From Bacteroidales bacterium UBA6445 (GTDB lineage: Bacteria; Bacteroidota; Bacteroidia; Bacteroidales; UBA932): DNA of 64,000 bases. The position numbers were made by a program, and so were the translations under genes. Below are positions 46,650 to 54,327 of the stretch, one piece after another. The first letter of the stretch is position 1. Each line of letters opens with the position of its first letter. Location: positions 1 through 64,000 of the forward strand of contig DJOF01000018.1 of the NCBI GenBank assembly GCA_002439585.1. The letters are read 5' to 3'. The notes beneath the pieces were generated by a model. That model saw only the letters and a list, made by a program, of their open reading frames with translations, had not been told where the DNA came from and did not search any database.

Positions 46650-46657
46650 CAAAGTTA
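46650..46657 (-). promoter_or_regulatory. Second -7 box TAACTTTG upstream of rpsO
   Basis: The same 8-mer, with the following GC also kept, lies about 150 bases further upstream, pointing the same way. It could be a tandem rpsO promoter or could serve a short transcript between the two boxes. Confidence 0.45.
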
Positions 46658-46676
46658 GAACCAGCTTTCCTAATAT

Positions 46677-49289
46677 TCAAAGTGAGAGCGAGAGGCCGAC
46701 AATTACTTCACGGCCGCGCAGCCGCGAGACAGAAGTGGATGACCTGTATGAACTGATTGAAGATTCTTCGAGTTTGTCAGCCCCGAGAATATTGCGGCAT
46801 TCTATGAATATGGCAGTTTTGCGAAATGTCCATTCAGCCCTTGTCTTAATGACTGGTTGCAGCTGAAGGCTTATTCCGGGGATCTTCCAGTATTTGTAGT
46901 AGCCGGATGCCTTGACCGCAAGTTGTTTTACTGGATATAGCCCGATGCTGCCCTCTGTCGAGAAATTGTGGGTCATGCCAGAAACAGTGCCGATGTGCTG
47001 CGTTATGTCATATTGGCCTTTTGCAGTGATGTTCAGCCATCTGGCGGGATTGAACCTTATGGAGACCTCGTTGAGAAAAGTGTGTGACAGAAAATGCTCC
47101 ATACTACCTTGGACAAACTCATCCGATGCCGTCCTGCTGTACGAGCTCTCTATTCTGATGTAGAATGTCTTGATCCCGAAATATTTGTCAAGAGCTATCC
47201 TTGCCGACAGGGTCTCGTTTGATGCCGGCCTGTCATAGTATGACATTAATGACAGCCTCTGTGTGTAGTGTCCCGATGCCGTCCTGTCTGTCTGGTATAT
47301 GCGCCAGGATACAGTTGCCGTGCCGAAAAACATGTTGGCATAGTCGCTGTATTTGAGTTGTCCGTGTGCCGAGCAGCTGCTCTTTCTTGCATTGCCCTCG
47401 AATCCTTGCAGTGTCCTGTAACCTGTCATTACAAATCCTTTTGCAAGAGCTTCGGGGGCAGATCGGAAACTGCTGCTCTGCACGTGCAGAGAGGAACTCC
47501 ATCTTGATCCAAGGGATGTGCTTATCCATGCCGATGGTGACAGTACGGGATATGCAAGACTCTCATAAGGACTCCAGTCAAAGTTCATGGACAGAGGGAT
47601 ATTTATGCCTATGCTGCTTCTCCCGAATGATAATCCTCCGTTGGCCGATGCGAATGCCGAAACCGATGTTATGTCCGGAGAAATCTTGTAGTCCGAAACA
47701 TTTGCCGACTCGTCTCCTCCTGTGTATTCTGAGATACCGATCAGCTTGAATTCCGGAGCATAATGCATGGCTCTCAGACCGGTCGATATCTCAATTGAAA
47801 ACCTTCGTATCCTTGAGGTGAAAGACACCTTGTTGTCAGCGGTGAACTTGTGCTCTGACAAGCTCTGTTGCGCGGTTATGCCGGAATGAGAGTAGTAGGC
47901 ATCGTGGTCATTACTGGCATATCTGATATCACTTGTAATGTCAAGGGCTTTTCTGCCTTTTAGTCTTACCGTGGCTTTCAGACTGTTTTCAGCCTTAAGA
48001 GAGGGAAGATGATAATGCTCCCAGTAATTGTCTCCGCTTGATATGGAGGAATTCCTTCTTACAAATTGTCCCGATACCGAGAATGCGTCCGAGAGGAAAA
48101 AGGTCGGGCTGTTTCTCTCTGTCTCGCTCTTGGCTGTGACAAAATATTTCCTGTCCGTCATGTCCGAGGCATCCCTGATGGTCAGCTTCTCTCCATTCTC
48201 GAAAGTCATGGTCTGAACGGCATCGCTTGTGAAGCGGAATTTTTCGGCGGCTGCATTTATTGAGAATCTTGTCTGCAGGTCGTCTTTTAATTTCGCAAGA
48301 TGATGTACGGAGGCGAGACCGGAGGTGTTGTCATACCAGTATTCCGCAGGAAGATCCAAGCGAGGGCGTGACGGAGTCAGTGTTGATTCCAGCCCCTCAC
48401 TGAAACTGTTGTCTTTGATGAGAAAGGCACCGGTCTTGCCGATGTATTCCTGCTCCTTAAGCGCAAGTGAAATGTCTGTGCCGATATTGTTGCCTTTGAG
48501 TAGCATTATGTCCTGGCTTTTCTTGGCGAACTTAGTGAGCATCGCCTTGGCATCGAACAGCGGCAGGGGAGGATATCCTGCGGAAAGGTCTCCTGATAAG
48601 ATCCACGATCCTTTCGCGTCTTCCTTGAGCACGATGTTTACCGCACTCCTGTTGCTCCTCTGGATGCCCTTAAGGGCCTTGACAGGCTGATGCCTGTCAT
48701 ATACCTCGATCTTGGTAATCTTGTCTGACGGTAGGTTGGAGGTAGCCAGTCCGTACCGGTTGCCGAGGAGATCGAGCCCTTCGATATAGAATTTGTTGAT
48801 GTGAGCACCGTTGTAGACGATCCCCCCGCTTGGGGTCACTGCGAAGCCGGGAAGCTTTTTCAGCAGGTCTCCGAGCACCTTGTCATCCTTGTCCCTGAAT
48901 GCCCCGACATTGAATACGGTAGTGTCTCCTTTCCTCTCAATCGTCTTTGACACTGCTTTCGATGCGACAAGCCTCATCTTCTTTTCTTCGAGCTCTATCG
49001 TCACAGGTGCGTTGTTGAAAGCCGTTTTGACCGGGGCGTATCCCATCATGGATATGGATATGAGCTGAGGGGCTTCTCCTGTCCAGAAGATGGTAAATGT
49101 ACCGTCTTCCTTGGAAAATGTATTGGAAATAATTGAGCTGTCGCGAATGAGCGATATAAAGGCTCCTGCGATGGGCTCTCTGCTTTTGCGCTCGATTACC
49201 TTGCCGGACAGTTTGTCTGCAGCGGTAGCCGGTAAAGCCATAGTCATGACAAATGCCATGTCTATGATATATGCCGCAAGGCGTTTCAT
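46677..49289 (-). CDS. TonB-dependent-receptor-like outer-membrane protein with carboxypeptidase-like domain
   Basis: An 870-residue protein with a signal peptide (cleavage near residue 23). A carboxypeptidase regulatory-like domain (GKVIERKSREPIAGAFISL) is followed by a plug-like domain (DKVLGDLLKKLPGFAVTPSGGIVYNG, then FYIEGLDLLGNRYGLAT) and a long beta-barrel. It resembles the receptor subgroup that accompanies GLPGLI proteins, rather than SusC. A TonB box cannot be identified with confidence. Its partner GLPGLI gene ends 5 bases upstream, so the two are co-transcribed. The ligand is unknown. Confidence 0.88.
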   Translation of the reverse strand: MKRLAAYIIDMAFVMTMALPATAADKLSGKVIERKSREPIAGAFISLIRDSSIISNTFSKEDGTFTIFWTGEAPQLISISMMGYAPVKTAFNNAPVTIELEEKKMRLVASKAVSKTIERKGDTTVFNVGAFRDKDDKVLGDLLKKLPGFAVTPSGGIVYNGAHINKFYIEGLDLLGNRYGLATSNLPSDKITKIEVYDRHQPVKALKGIQRSNRSAVNIVLKEDAKGSWILSGDLSAGYPPLPLFDAKAMLTKFAKKSQDIMLLKGNNIGTDISLALKEQEYIGKTGAFLIKDNSFSEGLESTLTPSRPRLDLPAEYWYDNTSGLASVHHLAKLKDDLQTRFSINAAAEKFRFTSDAVQTMTFENGEKLTIRDASDMTDRKYFVTAKSETERNSPTFFLSDAFSVSGQFVRRNSSISSGDNYWEHYHLPSLKAENSLKATVRLKGRKALDITSDIRYASNDHDAYYSHSGITAQQSLSEHKFTADNKVSFTSRIRRFSIEISTGLRAMHYAPEFKLIGISEYTGGDESANVSDYKISPDITSVSAFASANGGLSFGRSSIGINIPLSMNFDWSPYESLAYPVLSPSAWISTSLGSRWSSSLHVQSSSFRSAPEALAKGFVMTGYRTLQGFEGNARKSSCSAHGQLKYSDYANMFFGTATVSWRIYQTDRTASGHYTQRLSLMSYYDRPASNETLSARIALDKYFGIKTFYIRIESSYSRTASDEFVQGSMEHFLSHTFLNEVSIRFNPARWLNITAKGQYDITQHIGTVSGMTHNFSTEGSIGLYPVKQLAVKASGYYKYWKIPGISLQLQPVIKTRAEWTFRKTAIFIECRNILGADKLEESSISSYRSSTSVSRLRGREVIVGLSLSL

Positions 49290-49294
49290 AGTCT

Positions 49295-50203
49295 TTATTT
49301 CCAGTAATTAGCTGGGATAAGCGGGATATACTTGTAGTATTTGGACATGTCGACTTCTTTTCCGTTCTTGTCGGTTCCTCTTATTGCGAGCGTTCCGGTT
49401 AGCTGCATCTCGAGTTTCATGTCTGTTCGTATCTGGAGGTTAAGGCTTTCTGCCTTTTGCATAGGAAGTTCCTCGAATATGAAGTGGTGTTTTCTCTTTT
49501 TCCTAAGATATAGTGATTCCATCCTGCTGTCGTATCTTGACGGCCTACTTGTCTCTTCGATGAAGCTACAAGAGAAAAAGAACAGCCCCTCGGAGTCTTT
49601 TGCGTACAGTATAAGTCCAGGTGCGCCCCAGAGCATCCACGGCCCCACACTTGCAGGGATCTCTTCAGTGTATCCGATGATCCATTTCCTCCCGAGATAG
49701 TTGCCGGTCGCCTTGCGCATGGTGTATCCATTATATGTCGTGGTCGTGTCCGTTATAATCCAACTTGGCTGCTGCAGACTCCCTTTGCCGATGATGTCTC
49801 CGGCTGCGTTACGGTATCTTTGAATGACGTTTTCAGATGAGAAGTCAATGAATGTGATGTCTCCCGTAGAGGGGCGCAATCTCGTCAGCTCTTCGTATGC
49901 AGGTCCTTCTATTATGTCTCCGTTGTCATCATACGCATATTTTCTGAGAGAATCGGCGAGAAAATTGCTTTCGCTGTAGTATACGCTCCTTTTCCCGTCA
50001 AAATCGAGCCTCATGTCTCCGTGCTTTTTGTATGATGCGTCAGATGGCGAACTCTTGTAAAGAAAGGTATAGTATGCGTTCAATGTCTGAGAGTGTGTCT
50101 CGATGCACAGTAGCCATGCCGTCAAGGCAGCAAAGCAGGTCGTGATGCTTCTTGACCACTGTCGTTTTGTCGGGCCTGCTATTATGGTTGTATTCTTGCT
50201 CAT
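49295..50203 (-). CDS. GLPGLI family protein
   Basis: A 302-residue exported protein (hydrophobic signal segment about residues 20-38 after a long basic N terminus). The namesake motif appears as WGAPGLILYAKDSEGLFFF (about residues 192-210), preceded by the conserved YTEEIPASVGPW block. The rest is beta-rich with aromatic repeats. GLPGLI proteins are restricted to Bacteroidota, are of unknown function and are often paired with an outer-membrane receptor such as the next gene, 5 bases downstream. A role in exporting or loading a shared ligand is only inferred. Confidence 0.9.
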   Translation of the reverse strand: MSKNTTIIAGPTKRQWSRSITTCFAALTAWLLCIETHSQTLNAYYTFLYKSSPSDASYKKHGDMRLDFDGKRSVYYSESNFLADSLRKYAYDDNGDIIEGPAYEELTRLRPSTGDITFIDFSSENVIQRYRNAAGDIIGKGSLQQPSWIITDTTTTYNGYTMRKATGNYLGRKWIIGYTEEIPASVGPWMLWGAPGLILYAKDSEGLFFFSCSFIEETSRPSRYDSRMESLYLRKKRKHHFIFEELPMQKAESLNLQIRTDMKLEMQLTGTLAIRGTDKNGKEVDMSKYYKYIPLIPANYWK

Positions 50204-50321
50204 TGTTTTCCTAGGTTATTCTACGACTTTACATTAGATTATCATCACCCCGGCAAACGTGGGGATGTTTCTTAATTCGTTAATGTTTGGCCTAAAGTAT
50301 TGCCCTCAGGCCATGATTCTT

Positions 50322-50555
50322 TTACCAATTTGGATTGAATTTGTCGATGTCGCCATCTTTGATCTCTGAATCTCCACAAACCGTCTTTTCATAAAACTCT
50401 GTCCACTCGTTTAATTCAGTTGTAGATAATTCGTGGTCGAATGATTGGTAGCGTACTTCACCGCAGCTAAGAATAAAGCCGTAATGGTGCGTTGCTGCTA
50501 AAGCACTCGTGATAAATCCTAAAAGAAGGATCGCTGTAATGATTGCCTTTTTCAT
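50322..50555 (-). CDS. Small secreted protein of unknown function
   Basis: A 77-residue protein from ATG 50555 (the frame is open to 50615, but this start gives a standard MKKAIITAI signal). The signal peptide ends at SALA, near residue 20. The mature protein of about 57 residues is acidic, with two cysteines (ILSCGE and TVCGD) that could form one disulfide, and a DNP-like FNPNW tail. I do not recognise a family. It lies 118 bases upstream of the GLPGLI gene on the same strand and might be a ligand or partner of that system. Confidence 0.6.
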   Translation of the reverse strand: MKKAIITAILLLGFITSALAATHHYGFILSCGEVRYQSFDHELSTTELNEWTEFYEKTVCGDSEIKDGDIDKFNPNW

Positions 50556-51001
50556 TTCGCAATGGTTTAATGTTAAAAATAAGGAAAAGGCGGGATAGCT
50601 ATTGCTATATACCACTTATAAATTTATAATTATTAAACAAAATATTCAAGAGTCAGGCGATAAATGCGATATTAAGAATATTTATAGGTAATATAGGTCA
50701 TTTGCCCTCTGTCGGTCGCGGAGCGAGCATCTCGATGGCCACGGCAGTGTCACGCCATCGCGGAGACGCTGTAGCGAATCTGCATATGCTTTGTCCTTAG
50801 TCATGTCTTCGATAATGGAGTGAGACAGAGCATTGTCTCTGCGGTCTGTGCAGAGTATGCGGAAAATGTCGCAAGTGCGTGTATGTTTAATTTGCAAGAT
50901 TGAAATATTATATTTTATATTTGAGCCGAACATTTGTAGAGCGAAATTCTATTTGACCTTCCCTGAGAACGGTTGACACTTGTCTTTTTCGAGGTGGGCA
51001 A
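50556..51001. other. Intergenic region, possible gene remnant
   Basis: This stretch separates the divergent small secreted protein and GH29 genes. It contains an 83-codon minus-strand open frame at 50682-50933 with no signal peptide or recognisable domain, whose middle (SIIEDMTKDKAYADSLQRL) looks protein-like. It could be a degraded gene end or chance. The first 130 bases are very A+T-rich and may hold the promoter of the small protein. Confidence 0.35.
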
Positions 51002-52819
51002 ATGTCAATCATAACTAATATCAACGAAATGGATATGAGGCACGTCTGTACAATATTCTGTAAGCAAAAGCTATCAATAGCATCCATTCTTGTAACGATT
51101 TTCTCCTGTGCGCGAGCTCCGGAGCCATACGGACCTGTGCCGACATCGCAGCAGATAGAGTGGCAGAAGATGGAGACGAATATGTTCTGTCACTTCGGTC
51201 CTAATACGTTCACAAGTGCAGAATGGGGAGACGGAAGCGAGGATGCTGACATATTCAATCCTACAGACATGGATTGTCGCCAGTGGGCAAGAATTGCCAA
51301 GGCTGCAGGTATGAAAGGCATTATCATCACAGCCAAGCATCATGACGGCTTTTGTCTGTGGCCCAATCCCGCAAGCTCACATACTGTGGCCGAGAGTTCA
51401 TGGAGAGGCGGAAAGGGTGATGTCTTGAAAGACTTGTCCGAAGCATGCCGAGAATATGGACTGAAGTTCGGCGTATACGTCTCTCCATGGGACAGGAATG
51501 ACCCAGACTATGGCTCGGACAGATACAATGAGAAATTTCGCCAGACTCTCGCAAGTGCTCTCGGCAATTATGGCCAAGTATTCGAGCAGTGGTTTGACGG
51601 TGCGTGCGGAGAAGGTCCCAACGGTAAGCGTCAGATATACGACTGGCCTCTTTACCATGAGGAAGTGTATAAACATCAGCCAGATGCAATTATATTCAGT
51701 GATATAGGGCCGGGGTGCAGATGGGTAGGCAACGAAAGGGGGAGTGCCGGGCGTACTTGTTGGAGCACTCTTGATGTTGAAGGCTTTTCTCCAGGGCATG
51801 CTCCTGACCTTGATACCCTCAATCAGGGCAATGTCCATGGGACGCAGTGGATTCCTGCAGAGACGGACGTGTCTGTGAGACCAGGATGGTTCTACAAGCA
51901 GTCTGAAGATGCAAGCGTGAAGTCTGTTGAGGAACTCCTTATGATATGGTATGAGAGCGTCGGACGCAATTCTCTGCTTCTTCTCAATGTGCCTCCAGAC
52001 AAGAGAGGACAACTGTGCAGCGTGGATTCTGCTGCTGTGGTAGGGCTTCGTGCTGCCATAGATTCTATAACTTCACTGGATCTTGCTGCCGGAATCAGGA
52101 CTTCGGCAACAGAAAGCAGAGGATGGAAATTTCGTCCCGGCAATCTAACTGACGGGGACTATGATACATATTGGACCGTCAAAGACGATACAAGGCAGGC
52201 ATCGGTGACAGTGTGGCTCGACTCTCTTGTGGAATTCAACCGTGTATGTCTCCAGGAATACATCCCACTCGGACAGAGGGTCAGCTCTTTCAGCATTGAC
52301 GCAAGGGATTCTTCCGGAATGTGGAATAGAATAGCATCAGAGACTACAATAGGTTACAAGAGGATTGTTCTCGTGCCAAAGACTCTATCTGATGCCGTAA
52401 GGATCAATATAGAATCCTCCCATGCCTGCCCTGTACTAAATAACTTTTCGCTGTATATGGACAGAATCCTTCCTGATCCTCCAAAGGAGAAGGTCGTAAA
52501 TCCCGAATGGACTATATCGCTATCGGAAGAGCATCGGATTATAGACCTTGGAAGAGAGGCATTTGTCTCAGGATTTGTATATGCCCCAGTGCCAAACGGC
52601 GAGTTCGGATGTATCATCACATATAACCTTGAGACAAGTGAAGATGGCAAGCACTGGAAGAAAGTCATATCGGATGATATGTTTGACAATATAGTCAACA
52701 ACCCTGTTCGGCAGACGGTTATGTTTCCGAAGCCGGTCTGGTGCCGATACCTCAAATTAGTACCGTTGCGCACCAATTCCCAGACATACGGAATTTCGGA
52801 GTTTGATGCGATAAGATAG
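51002..52819 (+). CDS. GH29 alpha-L-fucosidase lipoprotein with discoidin-like domain
   Basis: A 605-residue exported enzyme (lipobox TIFSC at residue 36; ATG 51029 or 51035 would give a more typical signal length, but 51002 has a GAGGTGGG ahead of it). The catalytic barrel shows MFCHFGPNTF, AKHHDGFCLWPN, SPWDRNDPDYG and the nucleophile Asp199 in QWFDGACGE. A C-terminal F5/8-type (discoidin-like) domain follows from about residue 370. GH29 enzymes remove alpha-fucose from host glycans. It could act with the N-glycan locus 8 kb upstream, but it is on a separate transcript. Confidence 0.93.
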   Translation: MSIITNINEMDMRHVCTIFCKQKLSIASILVTIFSCARAPEPYGPVPTSQQIEWQKMETNMFCHFGPNTFTSAEWGDGSEDADIFNPTDMDCRQWARIAKAAGMKGIIITAKHHDGFCLWPNPASSHTVAESSWRGGKGDVLKDLSEACREYGLKFGVYVSPWDRNDPDYGSDRYNEKFRQTLASALGNYGQVFEQWFDGACGEGPNGKRQIYDWPLYHEEVYKHQPDAIIFSDIGPGCRWVGNERGSAGRTCWSTLDVEGFSPGHAPDLDTLNQGNVHGTQWIPAETDVSVRPGWFYKQSEDASVKSVEELLMIWYESVGRNSLLLLNVPPDKRGQLCSVDSAAVVGLRAAIDSITSLDLAAGIRTSATESRGWKFRPGNLTDGDYDTYWTVKDDTRQASVTVWLDSLVEFNRVCLQEYIPLGQRVSSFSIDARDSSGMWNRIASETTIGYKRIVLVPKTLSDAVRINIESSHACPVLNNFSLYMDRILPDPPKEKVVNPEWTISLSEEHRIIDLGREAFVSGFVYAPVPNGEFGCIITYNLETSEDGKHWKKVISDDMFDNIVNNPVRQTVMFPKPVWCRYLKLVPLRTNSQTYGISEFDAIR

Positions 52820-52877
52820 TTTATTATTAATCCAATTATTTTAGGAAATGTTATTGAAACATAACTGTTTAGGCGGT

Positions 52878-53114
52878 ATGATGAAATGCCTTGCGGTATT
52901 CTGCCTGTGTGTGGCAGGGTTCGCCTTTTCGACCGCTGGAGGATATGCTCAGAACATTACTGTCACCCCATCTTCACATAAAGCCGGTAAGGCTTCTCTC
53001 GGGACGATCGATTTTAGCAACACTACAAGGTGTGACAACGAGACTGATTACATGCAAGCTGACGTAAGCAAGTATATCCAGTGGAAGAAAGACGAGTACA
53101 ACGAATTTAGGTAA
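52878..53114 (+). CDS. Small secreted protein, hypothetical
   Basis: A 78-residue protein (ATG 52848 would add 10 residues before the signal). The signal peptide MMKCLAVFCLCVAGFAFS ends near GGYAQ, leaving a hydrophilic mature chain of about 53 residues that ends DEYNEFR. I do not recognise a family, and the short, domain-less mature region would also fit the surviving N terminus of a longer protein. It follows the GH29 gene and is closed by a terminator, so it is probably the second gene of that transcript. Confidence 0.5.
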   Translation: MMKCLAVFCLCVAGFAFSTAGGYAQNITVTPSSHKAGKASLGTIDFSNTTRCDNETDYMQADVSKYIQWKKDEYNEFR

Positions 53115-53148
53115 AGACTAATAAATAATCCCCTCATATATCCAATCT

Positions 53149-53182
53149 CTCCAGGCTGTTATTCGCGGCTTGGAGTTTTTTT
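53149..53182 (+). terminator. Rho-independent terminator
   Basis: CTCCAGGC and GCTTGGAG form an 8-bp stem with one G-U pair and an 11-base loop, followed by seven T. It ends the GH29/small protein transcript. Confidence 0.85.
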
Positions 53183-53324
53183 GTCTGTAATTCTGTGGTT
53201 AGAAAATGTTTAGAAATTATTTAAATTACGCCCATATCCCTAATCAGGATAACTTGCTCCTTGTATATCTACATTGTGGAGGTTGGGCATCTAATCTTCC
53301 GGTTATACCTTGATCTTCCAATTA

Positions 53325-53423
53325 TAAGAAACTGCTTTGAAATGATTCCCGAATTTTAATAGAAGGATTATTCGAGGCGGCCTCTACTTTGGAAGAAGGA
53401 GGCATTTCAAAACAGCTTCTAAG
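53325..53423 (-). repeat. Dispersed intergenic repeat, copy 6
   Basis: Terminal inverted repeats TAAGAAACTGCTTTGAAATG and CATTTCAAAACAGCTTCTAA bound about 99 bases. The first 77 bases align closely with the reverse complement of the right half of copy 2, including CCGAATTTTA and CTTTGGAAGAAGGAG, and then jump straight to the far terminus, skipping the 34-bp core. It is therefore an internal-deletion form in the opposite orientation to copy 2. Confidence 0.88.
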
Positions 53424-53444
53424 GGTTTTCAGATTCAAAAACGC

Positions 53445-53452
53445 TATATTTG
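53445..53452 (+). promoter_or_regulatory. Promoter -7 box TATATTTG
   Basis: A consensus TAnnTTTG box 105 bases before the mannosyltransferase-like gene and 21 bases after repeat copy 6; the end of that repeat overlaps the expected -33 region. Confidence 0.55.
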
Positions 53453-53556
53453 CAAGGCGATCTGATGGTGAGGGTGATTATCCTGCATGAGGACGGCTGG
53501 ACTGTGTGCGGATATCACCGTTAGACGATAAGATAAATCAGTAAATAAGCTTCTAT

Positions 53557-54312
53557 ATGGAAGACAGTAAGATAGTTATAATCCCGACGTACAACGAGAA
53601 GGAAAATATTGAGAAGATAGTCCGTAAGGTATTTTCTCTTGAAGGGGAGTATCAGATCCTTGTCATCGATGACGGGTCTCCTGACGGAACTGCAGGCATT
53701 GTCAAGTCTTTGCAGAGAGAGTTCCCGAAGCGTCTTCATATAATAGAACGCTCCGGCAAGCAGGGACTCGGCACGGCTTATATCGCAGGATTCAAGTGGG
53801 CGATAGAGAAAGGCTATGACTACATATTTGAGATGGATGCTGATTTCTCCCACAATCCTGATGACCTTGTGAGACTGTATGAGGCCTGTAAGAATGGAGC
53901 AGATCTTGCCATAGGGTCGAGATACTGTGATGGGATAAGCGTGATCAACTGGCCGATTGGAAGGATCATCATGTCTTACTATGCATCAGTCTATGTGAGG
54001 ACCGTGCTTGGAATGCATGTATATGACTGTACAGCAGGATTCAAATGCTATAGGCGCAGAGTTCTTGAGACAATAGACCTCGACAAGATACATATGAAGG
54101 GGTACGGCTTTCAGATAGAGATGAAATACACTACGATGAAACTCGGATTCAAGATAGTGGAGGTGCCCATCATCTTTGTCAACCGTAAGGCTGGTACCTC
54201 CAAGATGAGCGGAGGAATCTTCGGTGAGGCCTTTTGGGGAGTGTTGAAGCTTAAGATGAGAAAGATATCACCTCGCAGCTCCAATATTTTACCCTCAGGA
54301 AAGGGAAGATAG
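53557..54312 (+). CDS. Polyprenol-phosphate mannosyltransferase-like glycosyltransferase (DPM1 type)
   Basis: A 251-residue family 2 enzyme of the dolichol/polyprenol-phosphate mannose synthase type. IIPTYNEKENIEKI, VIDDGSPDGTAGI (nucleotide site) and FEMDADFSHNPDDL (the DAD metal motif, about residues 92-94) are in the usual order, with GSRYCDG and the NRKAGTSKMSG segment before a short C terminus. There is no C-terminal membrane domain. It should make a lipid-linked sugar at the inner face of the membrane, feeding glycan or lipoprotein/protein O-glycosylation. The pyrC gene begins 15 bases downstream. Confidence 0.93.
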   Translation: MEDSKIVIIPTYNEKENIEKIVRKVFSLEGEYQILVIDDGSPDGTAGIVKSLQREFPKRLHIIERSGKQGLGTAYIAGFKWAIEKGYDYIFEMDADFSHNPDDLVRLYEACKNGADLAIGSRYCDGISVINWPIGRIIMSYYASVYVRTVLGMHVYDCTAGFKCYRRRVLETIDLDKIHMKGYGFQIEMKYTTMKLGFKIVEVPIIFVNRKAGTSKMSGGIFGEAFWGVLKLKMRKISPRSSNILPSGKGR

Positions 54313-54327
54313 GTGTTAGATTTGGAT

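Larger units (their letters stand above)
53115..53556. other. Intergenic region with terminator, repeat and promoter
   Basis: A 442-base gap. It holds the terminator at 53149-53182, about 140 bases of A+T-rich sequence in which I see nothing, repeat copy 6 at 53325-53423, and a promoter -7 box at 53445-53452. No supported coding sequence. Confidence 0.6.
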
